This document shows positions 15,299 to 23,245 of a stretch of DNA of 33,208 bases, in pieces (position 1 is the stretch's first letter; each line of letters opens with the position of its first letter). The notes under the pieces are model-generated. The model was not told the origin of the DNA and searched no databases. It saw only the letters and a program-made list of their open reading frames with translations. The DNA is from JAFDZW01 sp035632315 (GTDB taxonomy: Bacteria > Bacteroidota > Ignavibacteria > Palsa-1295): positions 1 to 33,208 of the forward strand of contig DASQGZ010000030.1 in the NCBI GenBank assembly GCA_035632315.1, given 5' to 3'. A program made the position numbers and the translations under genes.

Positions 15299-17736
15299 GA
15301 TTGTAAAAGAGGTAGATAAACTTTAAATGTGCTTCCTTCGCCGACAATGCTTTCGACTTCGATCTTCCCGTGATGGGCGTCGACGGTGTGCTTTGCGATC
15401 GCAAGCCCGAGTCCTGCCCCGCCCGACGACGACGTGCCATCAACACGAAAGAACGCTTCAAATATACGCGGTAATTTTTCGGCAGAAATGCCAATGCCCA
15501 AATCCTGGATGCTCGCCACTGCAAACGATCCTTCTACCGTTACCGACAGTCTGATGTCTTTCCGGGCATCAGAGTACTTCATTGAATTCGCCAGGAGATT
15601 CACGAATACATCGGTAAGCGCATCCCGATCGCCGAGAATCGAAATCGGTTCTTCCGATAGCTTGAGTTGATGTGTAAACCTACTCATCTTGAAGTGATAT
15701 TCGAGCAAAGCATTGACGTGAGCGATGAGCTCGTTCAATTCTATATTCTGAAAATGATACTCTTTCGATCCGCGCTCAATCTTCGCAAAATCGAGCACCG
15801 AACTGATAAGCCGTGAAAGCCGACGGCTCTCTCCTTCGATGATATCGAGATACTCGTGCTTCTTCGCAGGAGGAAGTGCGTCATTTGTTCTCAAGAGTTC
15901 GGCAAACATCGAGATCGATGTCAACGGCGTCTTTAGGTCATGCGATACACTCGACACAAAATATGTCTTAAGTCGGTTCAACTCTGCCAGCCGTTCCGAC
16001 TCTTCCTGTTCGATGATCAGTTGTTCGTGCAGACGAACCCGTTCGATGGCAATGCTCGATTGCAGTGCAACCGTTTTCAGAAATTCAATGTCATCATTCG
16101 AGAATCGCTTGTCGGAGCGTCGTGCCCCAACGACCAGAAAACCGCTGACTACTTTACGCTCCTGTTTCATCGGGAATGCCGCAGCAATCCCCCACCGCGA
16201 GAATACCGAGTCATCCGCCGATTCATATTCTGCATCGGGAACGACAAGCACATTTCTGATCACCGGCAGTGAAAGATCGGTCTTCAAGTGCACACTGCTA
16301 AACGAGACGCTCCGGCTCTCAAGCAGCTCAAATCCCCGATGAGCAACAAGACGAAGCCTGTCATTTGGCTGTTGCAGAACAAAAAAACCGATTCGTGTCA
16401 CCGGCATATACCGATCGACTTCATTGATCACATACTCGGCAAGACCCTGCAATTCATAAAAACTCTTTACTTGCTCTGAAATTTCACGTTCGGCAACATG
16501 GTGATCGAACTCCGGCCGAAAGAACCATGTATCGATCGTGCGCTGAGTACGCCGTCGCAGAGGTTCGAATGCGAGCGCAACGGCAAGCGTTGCGATCACC
16601 GATGGTACACTGGTGTCCCCTGTGGTATTATAGAGCACTTGTGTTACGATGGTAACGATCGCAACATATAACCCGACCACCAGTGCGATGACCACGGTGT
16701 AGATTGTCGTACGCTTGATGATGAGATCGATATCGAACGCTTTGTAGCGAACGATCGCGATAGCAAATGAAGCCGGCGCAACGATTGAAAGCAAAAGCAC
16801 CAGTTCTTCGCTGACCATCACACGGTCGAAGAATATGAGCGGGATTTGCCATAAAACGATAAAACTTAATGCACCGATGCAAATCCCGAAAAAGACCCAT
16901 CGTAATTGTTTTCTTTCATCTTGTATTTGTGCCGACCGGTAAGAAATAAAAAGAAATGCGATGCCGAGGAAGAATAGGGTCGCAAAAAATAATCTCATCC
17001 CATTTGCTGCAAGATCGTATGTGGTCAAAACAGTTGTTGGATCGGAAGACGATAGTAGTCTGAATAATTGAAGCGTTGAGAAGATAAGTATTATTGCACC
17101 CGCTATAAGGAGTGTAGGCAACAATATCCTACGCAACCGTTCGAAACGGACTCGAGGAAACGTCAGTGTGAATGACACGAAGAGGATCGGTGTCAGCACG
17201 TAAGATAGGTAGTGTGCAAATTCAACTGCCGGACTAAGCCACGATGGACTGATCGTGAAGCGTCCTGTTGTAAAAACGATCGTTCCGGCAATAGCTACAC
17301 ATAAATGATGAAATATTCTTGCAGGAGGTACTAAAGGCAATCGTACGAACACTACAAGACCGATCAGAAAAAAAATAAGTGCGGCAAAACACTCGATGAC
17401 AAGGTAGCGGGCAGAGTAAAACCGGTCGAGCGTGATCGTCTGTTCAAACGCATTATCGTTCGTTCTGAATCGGACAGATACATTGTCTCCAACCGACTTA
17501 AAATTTAAAAGTGTTTCCAGTTCACTCGAACGGCGGGCTGCATGTCCGTCAAATGAGACAAGCGTTACGCGATCTTCACCCGCATTGTTCAAATGCGATA
17601 CGAGAATAGAATCGTTGTCATCTGAATAATCGAACGGCACGCTAGCTCGTGCGGCAACACGATAGACCCCTGCGACCGAAAGAGCAAGTACAATAAGATC
17701 GAGAAAAAGGATATAGCCGGTTCTGGGGCTTGGCAT
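15295..17736 (-). CDS. Sensor histidine kinase, PDZ-like plus 7TM, GAF, HisKA, HATPase (ComP-like layout)
   Basis: An 813-residue kinase. Residues 8-28 are a first membrane helix; 30-107 form an extracytoplasmic PDZ-like region (SVGDNVSVRFRTNDNAFEQTI). About 112-365 contain further membrane helices, with the RYKAFDIDLIIKRTTIY link seen in ComP-like sensors. A GAF domain follows (about 420-570). The phospho-acceptor is His599 in FVSSVSHDLKTPL; the ATPase shows the N box VNLLANSMKYSD, G1 DLGIGI and G2 GAGLGLAIA. A strong Shine-Dalgarno (GGAGGG, complementary strand of 17741-17746) precedes the ATG. It starts 43 bases after the metH-like gene with no terminator, so it may be read from the same promoter. 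The signal is unknown. Confidence 0.92.
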   Translation of the reverse strand: MPSPRTGYILFLDLIVLALSVAGVYRVAARASVPFDYSDDNDSILVSHLNNAGEDRVTLVSFDGHAARRSSELETLLNFKSVGDNVSVRFRTNDNAFEQTITLDRFYSARYLVIECFAALIFFLIGLVVFVRLPLVPPARIFHHLCVAIAGTIVFTTGRFTISPSWLSPAVEFAHYLSYVLTPILFVSFTLTFPRVRFERLRRILLPTLLIAGAIILIFSTLQLFRLLSSSDPTTVLTTYDLAANGMRLFFATLFFLGIAFLFISYRSAQIQDERKQLRWVFFGICIGALSFIVLWQIPLIFFDRVMVSEELVLLLSIVAPASFAIAIVRYKAFDIDLIIKRTTIYTVVIALVVGLYVAIVTIVTQVLYNTTGDTSVPSVIATLAVALAFEPLRRRTQRTIDTWFFRPEFDHHVAEREISEQVKSFYELQGLAEYVINEVDRYMPVTRIGFFVLQQPNDRLRLVAHRGFELLESRSVSFSSVHLKTDLSLPVIRNVLVVPDAEYESADDSVFSRWGIAAAFPMKQERKVVSGFLVVGARRSDKRFSNDDIEFLKTVALQSSIAIERVRLHEQLIIEQEESERLAELNRLKTYFVSSVSHDLKTPLTSISMFAELLRTNDALPPAKKHEYLDIIEGESRRLSRLISSVLDFAKIERGSKEYHFQNIELNELIAHVNALLEYHFKMSRFTHQLKLSEEPISILGDRDALTDVFVNLLANSMKYSDARKDIRLSVTVEGSFAVASIQDLGIGISAEKLPRIFEAFFRVDGTSSSGGAGLGLAIAKHTVDAHHGKIEVESIVGEGSTFKVYLPLLQS

Positions 17737-17779
17737 AGTCCCTCCGGCTGAGATAAGCCAATAAGCCCGAGATTAGTTG

Positions 17780-20032
17780 CTACTTGATCCCGAAATATCG
17801 CGCTTCGGGATGATGACAGATGATCGCCGTCGTTGATTGCTCGGGCACGAGATGATATTCTTCGGTGAGTGAAATGCCTATGCGTTCGGGAGCGAGGACT
17901 TCGAATAATTTTGTCTGGTCTTCGAGATTCGGGCATGCGGGATAGCCGAACGAATATCGCGAACCTTGGTAGCCTTGGCTGAATAAGCGTTGAATATCTT
18001 TTGCATCATGTCCCTCAATACCAAGTTCTGCGCGAATGATCTTATGCAAATACTCAGCAAGCGCTTCGGCCGTTTCGACGGAGAGCCCGTGCAGATATAA
18101 ATAGTCGGTATATTGATTCGTCTCGAAGAGCCTCGCAGTATATTCGCTTGCTTTCGTGCCGATTGTTACGGCGCTCATCGCAACGACGTCCGGACGTCCG
18201 AGTTTTTTTGCTTCCGCTTTTGTCAGAAAGAAATCCGAGATACAAAGATGTTTCCCGGATGGTTGTCGAGGAAACGTGAAACGAATCCATTCTTTGTCTT
18301 CGAGCGAGACATCGTTTGTATTCCACTTCGATTGCAATTCGTCGGTTGAATATTTTTGCGGCTTTATCACAATAAGATCGTCGCCGTCGCTATAACACGG
18401 CAGATACCCATAGACTGCTTTGGGCTGCAAGATGCGCTGCTGCTTGCAGAGTAATTTCAACTCATTCAGTTTCGGGCGTGCGACCTCTTCAATAAGCTTC
18501 TGATGTTCTTCGACAGATTTCTTGCCGCGTTTTAATTGCCACTGACCACGGAACAACGCGATCTCATTCAGATATTCCCAGACTTTATCGAGAATGAATT
18601 GCTCACGAATTTCCACACCCCAAAACGGAGGAGTTGGAACATCGGAAAGTCTCGCAACACGTTGTTCAGCTCTTTTCTGGCCACCGGCCACCGACCACTG
18701 GCCACTACCCATCCACGGCAGCTCGCGCTTCGCAAGCGCCATCTTCGATTCTTCGCCTGTCGCGTTATCAAGCTCACCATCGCGCGCTTGGAGCCACGAC
18801 TGGACTTTTGCAATATGCTTTCGCTCGTGCGCATATGTAAAGGCCGGGAGCCATTTCTGCATCGGTGGGATCTCGCCGGAACGAAGAAACGCTTCTTCGC
18901 TGATTTGCTCAAGCGCTCGAAGCATTTCTTCAAATATCGCCGTCATTTCGACTAGCAGTTGCTGCTTCGAATCAATCGTGCTTTCGTTTACGAAACGATC
19001 GTTGATCGCGTTAACTTCTTCGCTTTGTATTGGTGTCGGCAATCCTCCGCTTGCAAGAATATTTGCGCGCTCAATCGTAATTTTTTCCCAGCCGATAAAA
19101 TGAACCAGCACATCGCGAAGTGACCATTTGCCGAAAACTTCCGGCAGGGCAAAATCTTCTTCAGCGAGATCAGTAATAACATCGAGCAGTTCTTTGCGTG
19201 ATGCCTGAATTTCTGCGATCATCTCGGCAAGCGTCTCGGGTTCTTTCTTCTGGGAAATTTTATCCGGGATAGAGAGATCGCCGTATTTCAGCTTCTCCAT
19301 AAAATGGAGTCCGTCAAACGCATCTTGCGCATACGCAAGCGTACCACCATAGAGAGAGCGAAGATCTTGTTCAACGAACTTCCGCGTCAGCGCTGCGCCC
19401 CCAAGCACGACTGGCACGGCAAGCCCGCGGCCTGCCATCACTTCGAGATTCTCTTTCATGATCGCAGTCGATTTCACGAGCAGACCCGACATCCCGATCG
19501 CATCGGCGCTACGACGCTCGTATTCTTCAAGCATTTGTTCGAGCGGCACTTTGATACCGAGATTATAGACCGTGTACCCGTTGTTCGTCAGGATTATATC
19601 AACAAGATTCTTGCCGATGTCATGGACGTCGCCTTTCACGGTGGCAAGCACCATCCTGCCCTTCGAATTATCGCCGCCCGTTTTTTCCATAAACGGCTCG
19701 AGATATTTTACTGCGGCTTTCATCGTCTCGGCAGATTGCAGTACGAACGGCAATTGCATTTCGCCCGCACCAAAAAGTTCGCCGACAACTTTCATCCCGC
19801 CCAGAAGAATGTTATTGATAATATCGAGCGCAGGATAATTTTTTAATGCTTCTTCGAGGTCTCGGTCGAGACCGATCTTATCGCCGTCGATGATGCGCTG
19901 CTTCAACCGCTCTTCGACCGGAAGTCCTTCATAGGAAGATGTCTCCTTCTTCGCGGATTTCACGTCGGCATAATGCGACATAAATTCCGTAAGCGGATCG
20001 TAGATCAATTTTTTTTCTTGCGCGTCCGACAT
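17780..20032 (-). CDS. metH: MetH C-terminal half (cap, B12 domain, reactivation domain) with inserted DinB-like domain
   Basis: A 750-residue protein. Residues 38-120 are the cobalamin cap domain; 125-250 are the B12 domain with GDVHDIGKN, axial ligand His137, MSGLL (181-185) and GGAALT. Residues about 271-420 are unlike MetH: KWSLRDVLVHFIGWEK with His311, and YAHERKHIAKVQ with His402 and His406, fit the DinB/ClbS-like four-helix fold and its metal-binding His triad. After a linker (421-469) comes the AdoMet-dependent reactivation domain with SRYSFGYPACPNLEDQ (691-706). The homocysteine and folate domains of full-length MetH (about 1230 residues in E. coli) are absent, so a partner protein must supply them. 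A SAM-II riboswitch and terminator lie upstream. Confidence 0.9.
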   Translation of the reverse strand: MSDAQEKKLIYDPLTEFMSHYADVKSAKKETSSYEGLPVEERLKQRIIDGDKIGLDRDLEEALKNYPALDIINNILLGGMKVVGELFGAGEMQLPFVLQSAETMKAAVKYLEPFMEKTGGDNSKGRMVLATVKGDVHDIGKNLVDIILTNNGYTVYNLGIKVPLEQMLEEYERRSADAIGMSGLLVKSTAIMKENLEVMAGRGLAVPVVLGGAALTRKFVEQDLRSLYGGTLAYAQDAFDGLHFMEKLKYGDLSIPDKISQKKEPETLAEMIAEIQASRKELLDVITDLAEEDFALPEVFGKWSLRDVLVHFIGWEKITIERANILASGGLPTPIQSEEVNAINDRFVNESTIDSKQQLLVEMTAIFEEMLRALEQISEEAFLRSGEIPPMQKWLPAFTYAHERKHIAKVQSWLQARDGELDNATGEESKMALAKRELPWMGSGQWSVAGGQKRAEQRVARLSDVPTPPFWGVEIREQFILDKVWEYLNEIALFRGQWQLKRGKKSVEEHQKLIEEVARPKLNELKLLCKQQRILQPKAVYGYLPCYSDGDDLIVIKPQKYSTDELQSKWNTNDVSLEDKEWIRFTFPRQPSGKHLCISDFFLTKAEAKKLGRPDVVAMSAVTIGTKASEYTARLFETNQYTDYLYLHGLSVETAEALAEYLHKIIRAELGIEGHDAKDIQRLFSQGYQGSRYSFGYPACPNLEDQTKLFEVLAPERIGISLTEEYHLVPEQSTTAIICHHPEARYFGIK
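18679..18706. repeat. Tandem 7-bp repeat inside the metH-like gene
   Basis: Four tandem heptamers read GGCCACC, GGCCACC, GACCACT and GGCCACT, with a weaker fifth unit following. In the gene they encode SGQWSVAGGQ (about 443-452), in the linker between the DinB-like and reactivation domains. The composition is unlike the flanking code. Short GGCCACT-type tandem arrays of this style occur as interspersed low-complexity elements in some FCB genomes, so it is probably a repeat tolerated in a linker. Confidence 0.65.
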
Positions 20033-20042
20033 TTCGTGATGA

Positions 20043-20078
20043 CAAAAAAAAATCCCTGCACCGAATGAGCGCAGGGAT
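20043..20078 (-). terminator. Intrinsic terminator of the SAM-II leader
   Basis: ATCCCTGC (20052-20059 on the top strand) pairs with GCAGGGAT (20071-20078), an 8-bp perfect stem with an 11-base loop. In the transcript of the metH-like gene it is followed by nine uridines, counting the one in the stem. It lies 11 bases upstream of the ATG at 20032 and downstream of the aptamer, as expected for a riboswitch expression platform. It may also end read-through from the efflux operon. Confidence 0.9.
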
Positions 20079-20096
20079 CGAACAATTTCTATCTCC

Positions 20097-20151
20097 GGCG
20101 CTTTAGCATTTCTTTAACGTGGCTGCAAGCTACCTCGGTCAAAGCGCCACG
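20097..20151 (-). ncRNA. SAM-II (SAM-alpha) riboswitch upstream of the metH-like gene
   Basis: Read on the minus strand, the 55-nt element has P1 CGTGGC (20151-20146) with GCCACG (20123-20118), a loop with the conserved TTTGACCG and GCTTGCA, then GTTAAAGAAATGCTAAAG. This agrees with the SAM-II consensus, including the TTGCAGCCACGTTAAA core and terminal GCTAAAG. The second helix of the H-type pseudoknot is GCTTT with AAAGC (20145-20141 with 20104-20100). SAM-II binds S-adenosylmethionine and lowers expression of methionine genes. A competing 8-bp helix (GGCGCTTT with AAAGCGCC) would use part of P1, and could form the ligand-free state. Terminator follows at 20043-20078. Confidence 0.93.
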
Positions 20152-20221
20152 ATACAATCGATTCTAAAAAACAAACGGGCTTTCAGCGCAGAGAGTTCAC
20201 AGTTGGCTTTTGCGTATCATG
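20152..20221 (-). promoter_or_regulatory. Probable promoter region of the riboswitch-metH unit
   Basis: This 70-base stretch lies between the end of the efflux pump gene and the aptamer. It contains the blocks CCCGTTTGT (complement of 20171-20179) and GAACTCTCT (complement of 20190-20198), which recur with the same 19-base offset upstream of the tolC-like gene. A TAGAAT hexamer just after CCCGTTTGT is a candidate -10; tolC has TAGAAC at the corresponding place. No good -35 can be named. The blocks may be promoter elements or a regulator site. Confidence 0.45.
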
Positions 20222-23200
20222 TCACGATGTCTGTTTTCGTACTGTCAACCGTAGGAAGCTCGGAAACACAACAAGTAAAATGGGCAATGCGAAAATGAAC
20301 CCGCCGATGACGGCAATGGCAAGCGGTTGGTGGAGCTCCGCGCCGGTTCCGATTCCGAGGGCGATCGGGGCGAGAGCAAAAATTGCGCCGATGGCTGTCA
20401 TCAGCTTCGGGCGAAGCCGCGTTGAGATCGCAAAGACGATCGAGTCGTCAACAGTACCTGTTTTCAGCATATCCCGAAATTGCAGATATGTAAAGATCGC
20501 ATTTTCGCCGATGATGCCGACCATCATAATGAGCCCAGTGTAACTGCCGACATTCAACGGGGTGCCGGTCACGAATAATGCTGTGAGGCTTCCGGCAATG
20601 CCGAGCGCTGCCATCGCCATAATGAGCAATGCGATCTTGAGCTTGCGAAATAAAAAGAGTATCGTCGTGAACACCAGCAGCGCCGACAGTAACAAGATCA
20701 TCAACAATTCCTTGAACGATTGCTGCTGCTGGGCGTAGGCCCCCCCGTATGTAATATGATAGCCTTTCGGCAACGCGACCGACGCAGAGATCTTGCTGCG
20801 AACATCTTTCATTACGCTGCCAAGGTCCCGACCCGAAAGCCGCGCAGTCACGGCGAGCATGCTCTGCAGATTTTCGCGGTCGATCTCCGCATCGCCCGAA
20901 CTGACCGAAACCGTTGCAACTTCCGAAAGGGGGATAAGTTCTCCGGATGGAAGTGAAATGCGCGAATCACGCAGCGACGAGGAAGTGACGGAAGTCGAAT
21001 GCGGATAGAGCAGCCTGATCGTTGTTTGCAGTTCGTGTTCGAATATGACACCAGCCTCAGTGCCTTGCATTATTGCCTGCATCTGCGACTTAAAATTGTC
21101 CGGCGTGATGTGATACTGTGCAAGTTTGGTATAATCCGGCGCGATGGAAACCGACGGCCCGGAGATCACAATACCGCGAAATACATCTGCTGTACCGGAA
21201 ACACTTCTCACGATCGCTGAAACAGTGTCGGCAAGCGCGGCAAGTTCGTAGCGGTCTTCACCGAAGATCTTCACTTCGACCGGCTGAACGGACGTCATCA
21301 GATCGCCGAGCATATCGCCGATGACCTGGCCGAAGTCAACACGCAGCGACGGCTGCTGGGCTTCGATGTGAGTTCGGATATCTGCGATCACTTCGTCCGT
21401 CGTCCGGTGTCGACTCTTCTTGAGTTGGATCAGATAGTCGCCGGTGTTGGGTTCGGTAATAAAAAATCCCATTTGTGTTCCGGTGCGGCGCGAATAACTT
21501 TCTACCTCTGGAATCTTGACTATGTTTTTTTCGATCTCGCGAAGCATTCGGTCGGTTTCATCGAGCGATGTGCCAGGCGGTGAGCTATAATCTAAGACGA
21601 TCGATCCTTCATCCATCTCCGGGAGGAATCCTGTTTCCAGATGAGACGGCAGATACACGATCGCCACAATACAGAAGACCACAAAGCCGATGCTATATAT
21701 CGGGCGGTGCATAAGGTACTGCACCCACCGCTGCGGTTTCACCGAATGAGCTTCTACGGTGGTGACTGCATCTTTCGGAGCAAGCAATAAATAAAAAACA
21801 GGAAGCGCGATCCATGTGATGAAGAAGGACGCCACCAGCGTAATGATCATTGTAGTCGTCAGTACCGAAAAATATGCTCCGGCAACACCGCTCATCAATA
21901 CGAACGGTATGAAGATCACAATCGTACTGAGCGATGAGCCGATCATCGCCGGCAATAAATACCCGATCGCTTTCTGCACCAGTGTGAACGAGCCTTCCCT
22001 CGGGTACTCCTCATGTGTCCGGTGGATCTGCTCGAGAACAACGATCGCATCGTCGATCACGAGCGCCACTGCAGCAGCCATTGCTCCGAGCGTCATGATG
22101 TTGAATGTGTAACCAACAGCATGGATCACGACAAGTGAGAGCGAGACCGTTACCGGGATCGTCATCAGAATGACAGCGCTCGAGCGAAGAGAACGCAGGA
22201 ACACAAATACTACCAGGAGCGCTAACACTAGCCCGATCATAAGTGCATCGCGAACACTGCTGATCGAGTCATTCACGAAATCCGCCTGAATGTAATATGG
22301 CTTGAGCTGCATTCCTTTCGGCAGCAAGCCGGCATTGAGTTCGCTTACTTTCTGCGTGACGGCATCGGTGACAGTAATGAGACTCGCATTCGGCTGCTTC
22401 ACCACGCCAAGCAATAACGCGCTTCTGCCATTCGCATTGATCCTGACGTACTGGACCTGTTCGTGAACTTCGATCTGCGCGACGTCTCGCAAATAGACGA
22501 TCCGTTTCCCATCGTTACGAACGACTAGATTTCGGAGATCGTCGATATTTTTCACACGAGCATCGGTCACCGAAAGATACATCCTGCGATATTCGGAAAG
22601 AAATCCGTTCGCCTCGATGAAGTTCGCGTTGCGCAGTGATGTGAGCACGGCGTCGGGCTCAAGCGATAACATACTCATCGCGCGGCGATCCATTTCGACC
22701 CAGTATTCTTTGCGCTTTGCGCCCATCTGGAAGACCTGTGCGATGCCCTCAACCTGCGAAAGATATGGAATGATCTGGTTCGTCGTGACGAGATCGAGAT
22801 CGACGGGGCTTCGCGTCGTATCTTCGATCGTATAACCCATGACTTGCAGGATCGACGGATTCATTTTTTCGGCAGTGATCCCGACACCGGGCGGAAGCTC
22901 AGTACGAATCTCATTCACTGCGGATTCGACCTGCTGTTTTGCAAGGTCGATATCAGTCCCCCAATTGAAATATGCGGAAATTTCGCACTCACCGCGGCTT
23001 GTCGCGCTGCGAACGGTCACAAGATTCGGGATTCGCTTGAGCGCGCGTTCGAGCGGCTTGGTGACCGTGATCATCATTTTGTCGATCGGCTGCAGGCCAT
23101 CATCGGCAATGACTTTTACTTTCGGAAATGTGATTTCCGGGAACAGCGACGTCTGCATCGTCTCGAACGAGAAAATACCGGCGCCGATCACGATGAATGC

Positions 23201-23245
23201 CATCACCGCAAGCGGACTTTTGTATCGGACAAAAAAATCTTTCAC
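20222..23245 (-). CDS. RND family efflux pump inner-membrane subunit
   Basis: A 1007-residue RND transporter with 12 expected membrane helices and two periplasmic porter/docking domains. Helix 1 is PLAVMAFIVIGAGIFSFETM; helix 4 carries the proton-relay pair Asp398-Asp399 in VALVIDDAIVV; FLPEMDEGSIVLDY at the start of the second half resembles the heavy-metal/CzcA-like branch. In helix 10 the usual relay Lys (AcrB K940) appears to be Glu914 (VGIIGENAIF); the RLRPKLMT Arg region is kept. It would export drugs, metals or lipids by proton exchange; the substrate cannot be predicted. The start overlaps the upstream adaptor gene stop (ATGA). It lies downstream of adaptor and TolC-like genes. Confidence 0.94.
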   Translation of the reverse strand: MKDFFVRYKSPLAVMAFIVIGAGIFSFETMQTSLFPEITFPKVKVIADDGLQPIDKMMITVTKPLERALKRIPNLVTVRSATSRGECEISAYFNWGTDIDLAKQQVESAVNEIRTELPPGVGITAEKMNPSILQVMGYTIEDTTRSPVDLDLVTTNQIIPYLSQVEGIAQVFQMGAKRKEYWVEMDRRAMSMLSLEPDAVLTSLRNANFIEANGFLSEYRRMYLSVTDARVKNIDDLRNLVVRNDGKRIVYLRDVAQIEVHEQVQYVRINANGRSALLLGVVKQPNASLITVTDAVTQKVSELNAGLLPKGMQLKPYYIQADFVNDSISSVRDALMIGLVLALLVVFVFLRSLRSSAVILMTIPVTVSLSLVVIHAVGYTFNIMTLGAMAAAVALVIDDAIVVLEQIHRTHEEYPREGSFTLVQKAIGYLLPAMIGSSLSTIVIFIPFVLMSGVAGAYFSVLTTTMIITLVASFFITWIALPVFYLLLAPKDAVTTVEAHSVKPQRWVQYLMHRPIYSIGFVVFCIVAIVYLPSHLETGFLPEMDEGSIVLDYSSPPGTSLDETDRMLREIEKNIVKIPEVESYSRRTGTQMGFFITEPNTGDYLIQLKKSRHRTTDEVIADIRTHIEAQQPSLRVDFGQVIGDMLGDLMTSVQPVEVKIFGEDRYELAALADTVSAIVRSVSGTADVFRGIVISGPSVSIAPDYTKLAQYHITPDNFKSQMQAIMQGTEAGVIFEHELQTTIRLLYPHSTSVTSSSLRDSRISLPSGELIPLSEVATVSVSSGDAEIDRENLQSMLAVTARLSGRDLGSVMKDVRSKISASVALPKGYHITYGGAYAQQQQSFKELLMILLLSALLVFTTILFLFRKLKIALLIMAMAALGIAGSLTALFVTGTPLNVGSYTGLIMMVGIIGENAIFTYLQFRDMLKTGTVDDSIVFAISTRLRPKLMTAIGAIFALAPIALGIGTGAELHQPLAIAVIGGFIFALPILLVVFPSFLRLTVRKQTS

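Noticed and set aside
20146..20151. SAM-I (S-box) or cobalamin riboswitch instead of SAM-II
   Set aside because: The element is only 55 nt, lacks S-box and B12-box motifs, and its P1, loop and GCTAAAG core match SAM-II.
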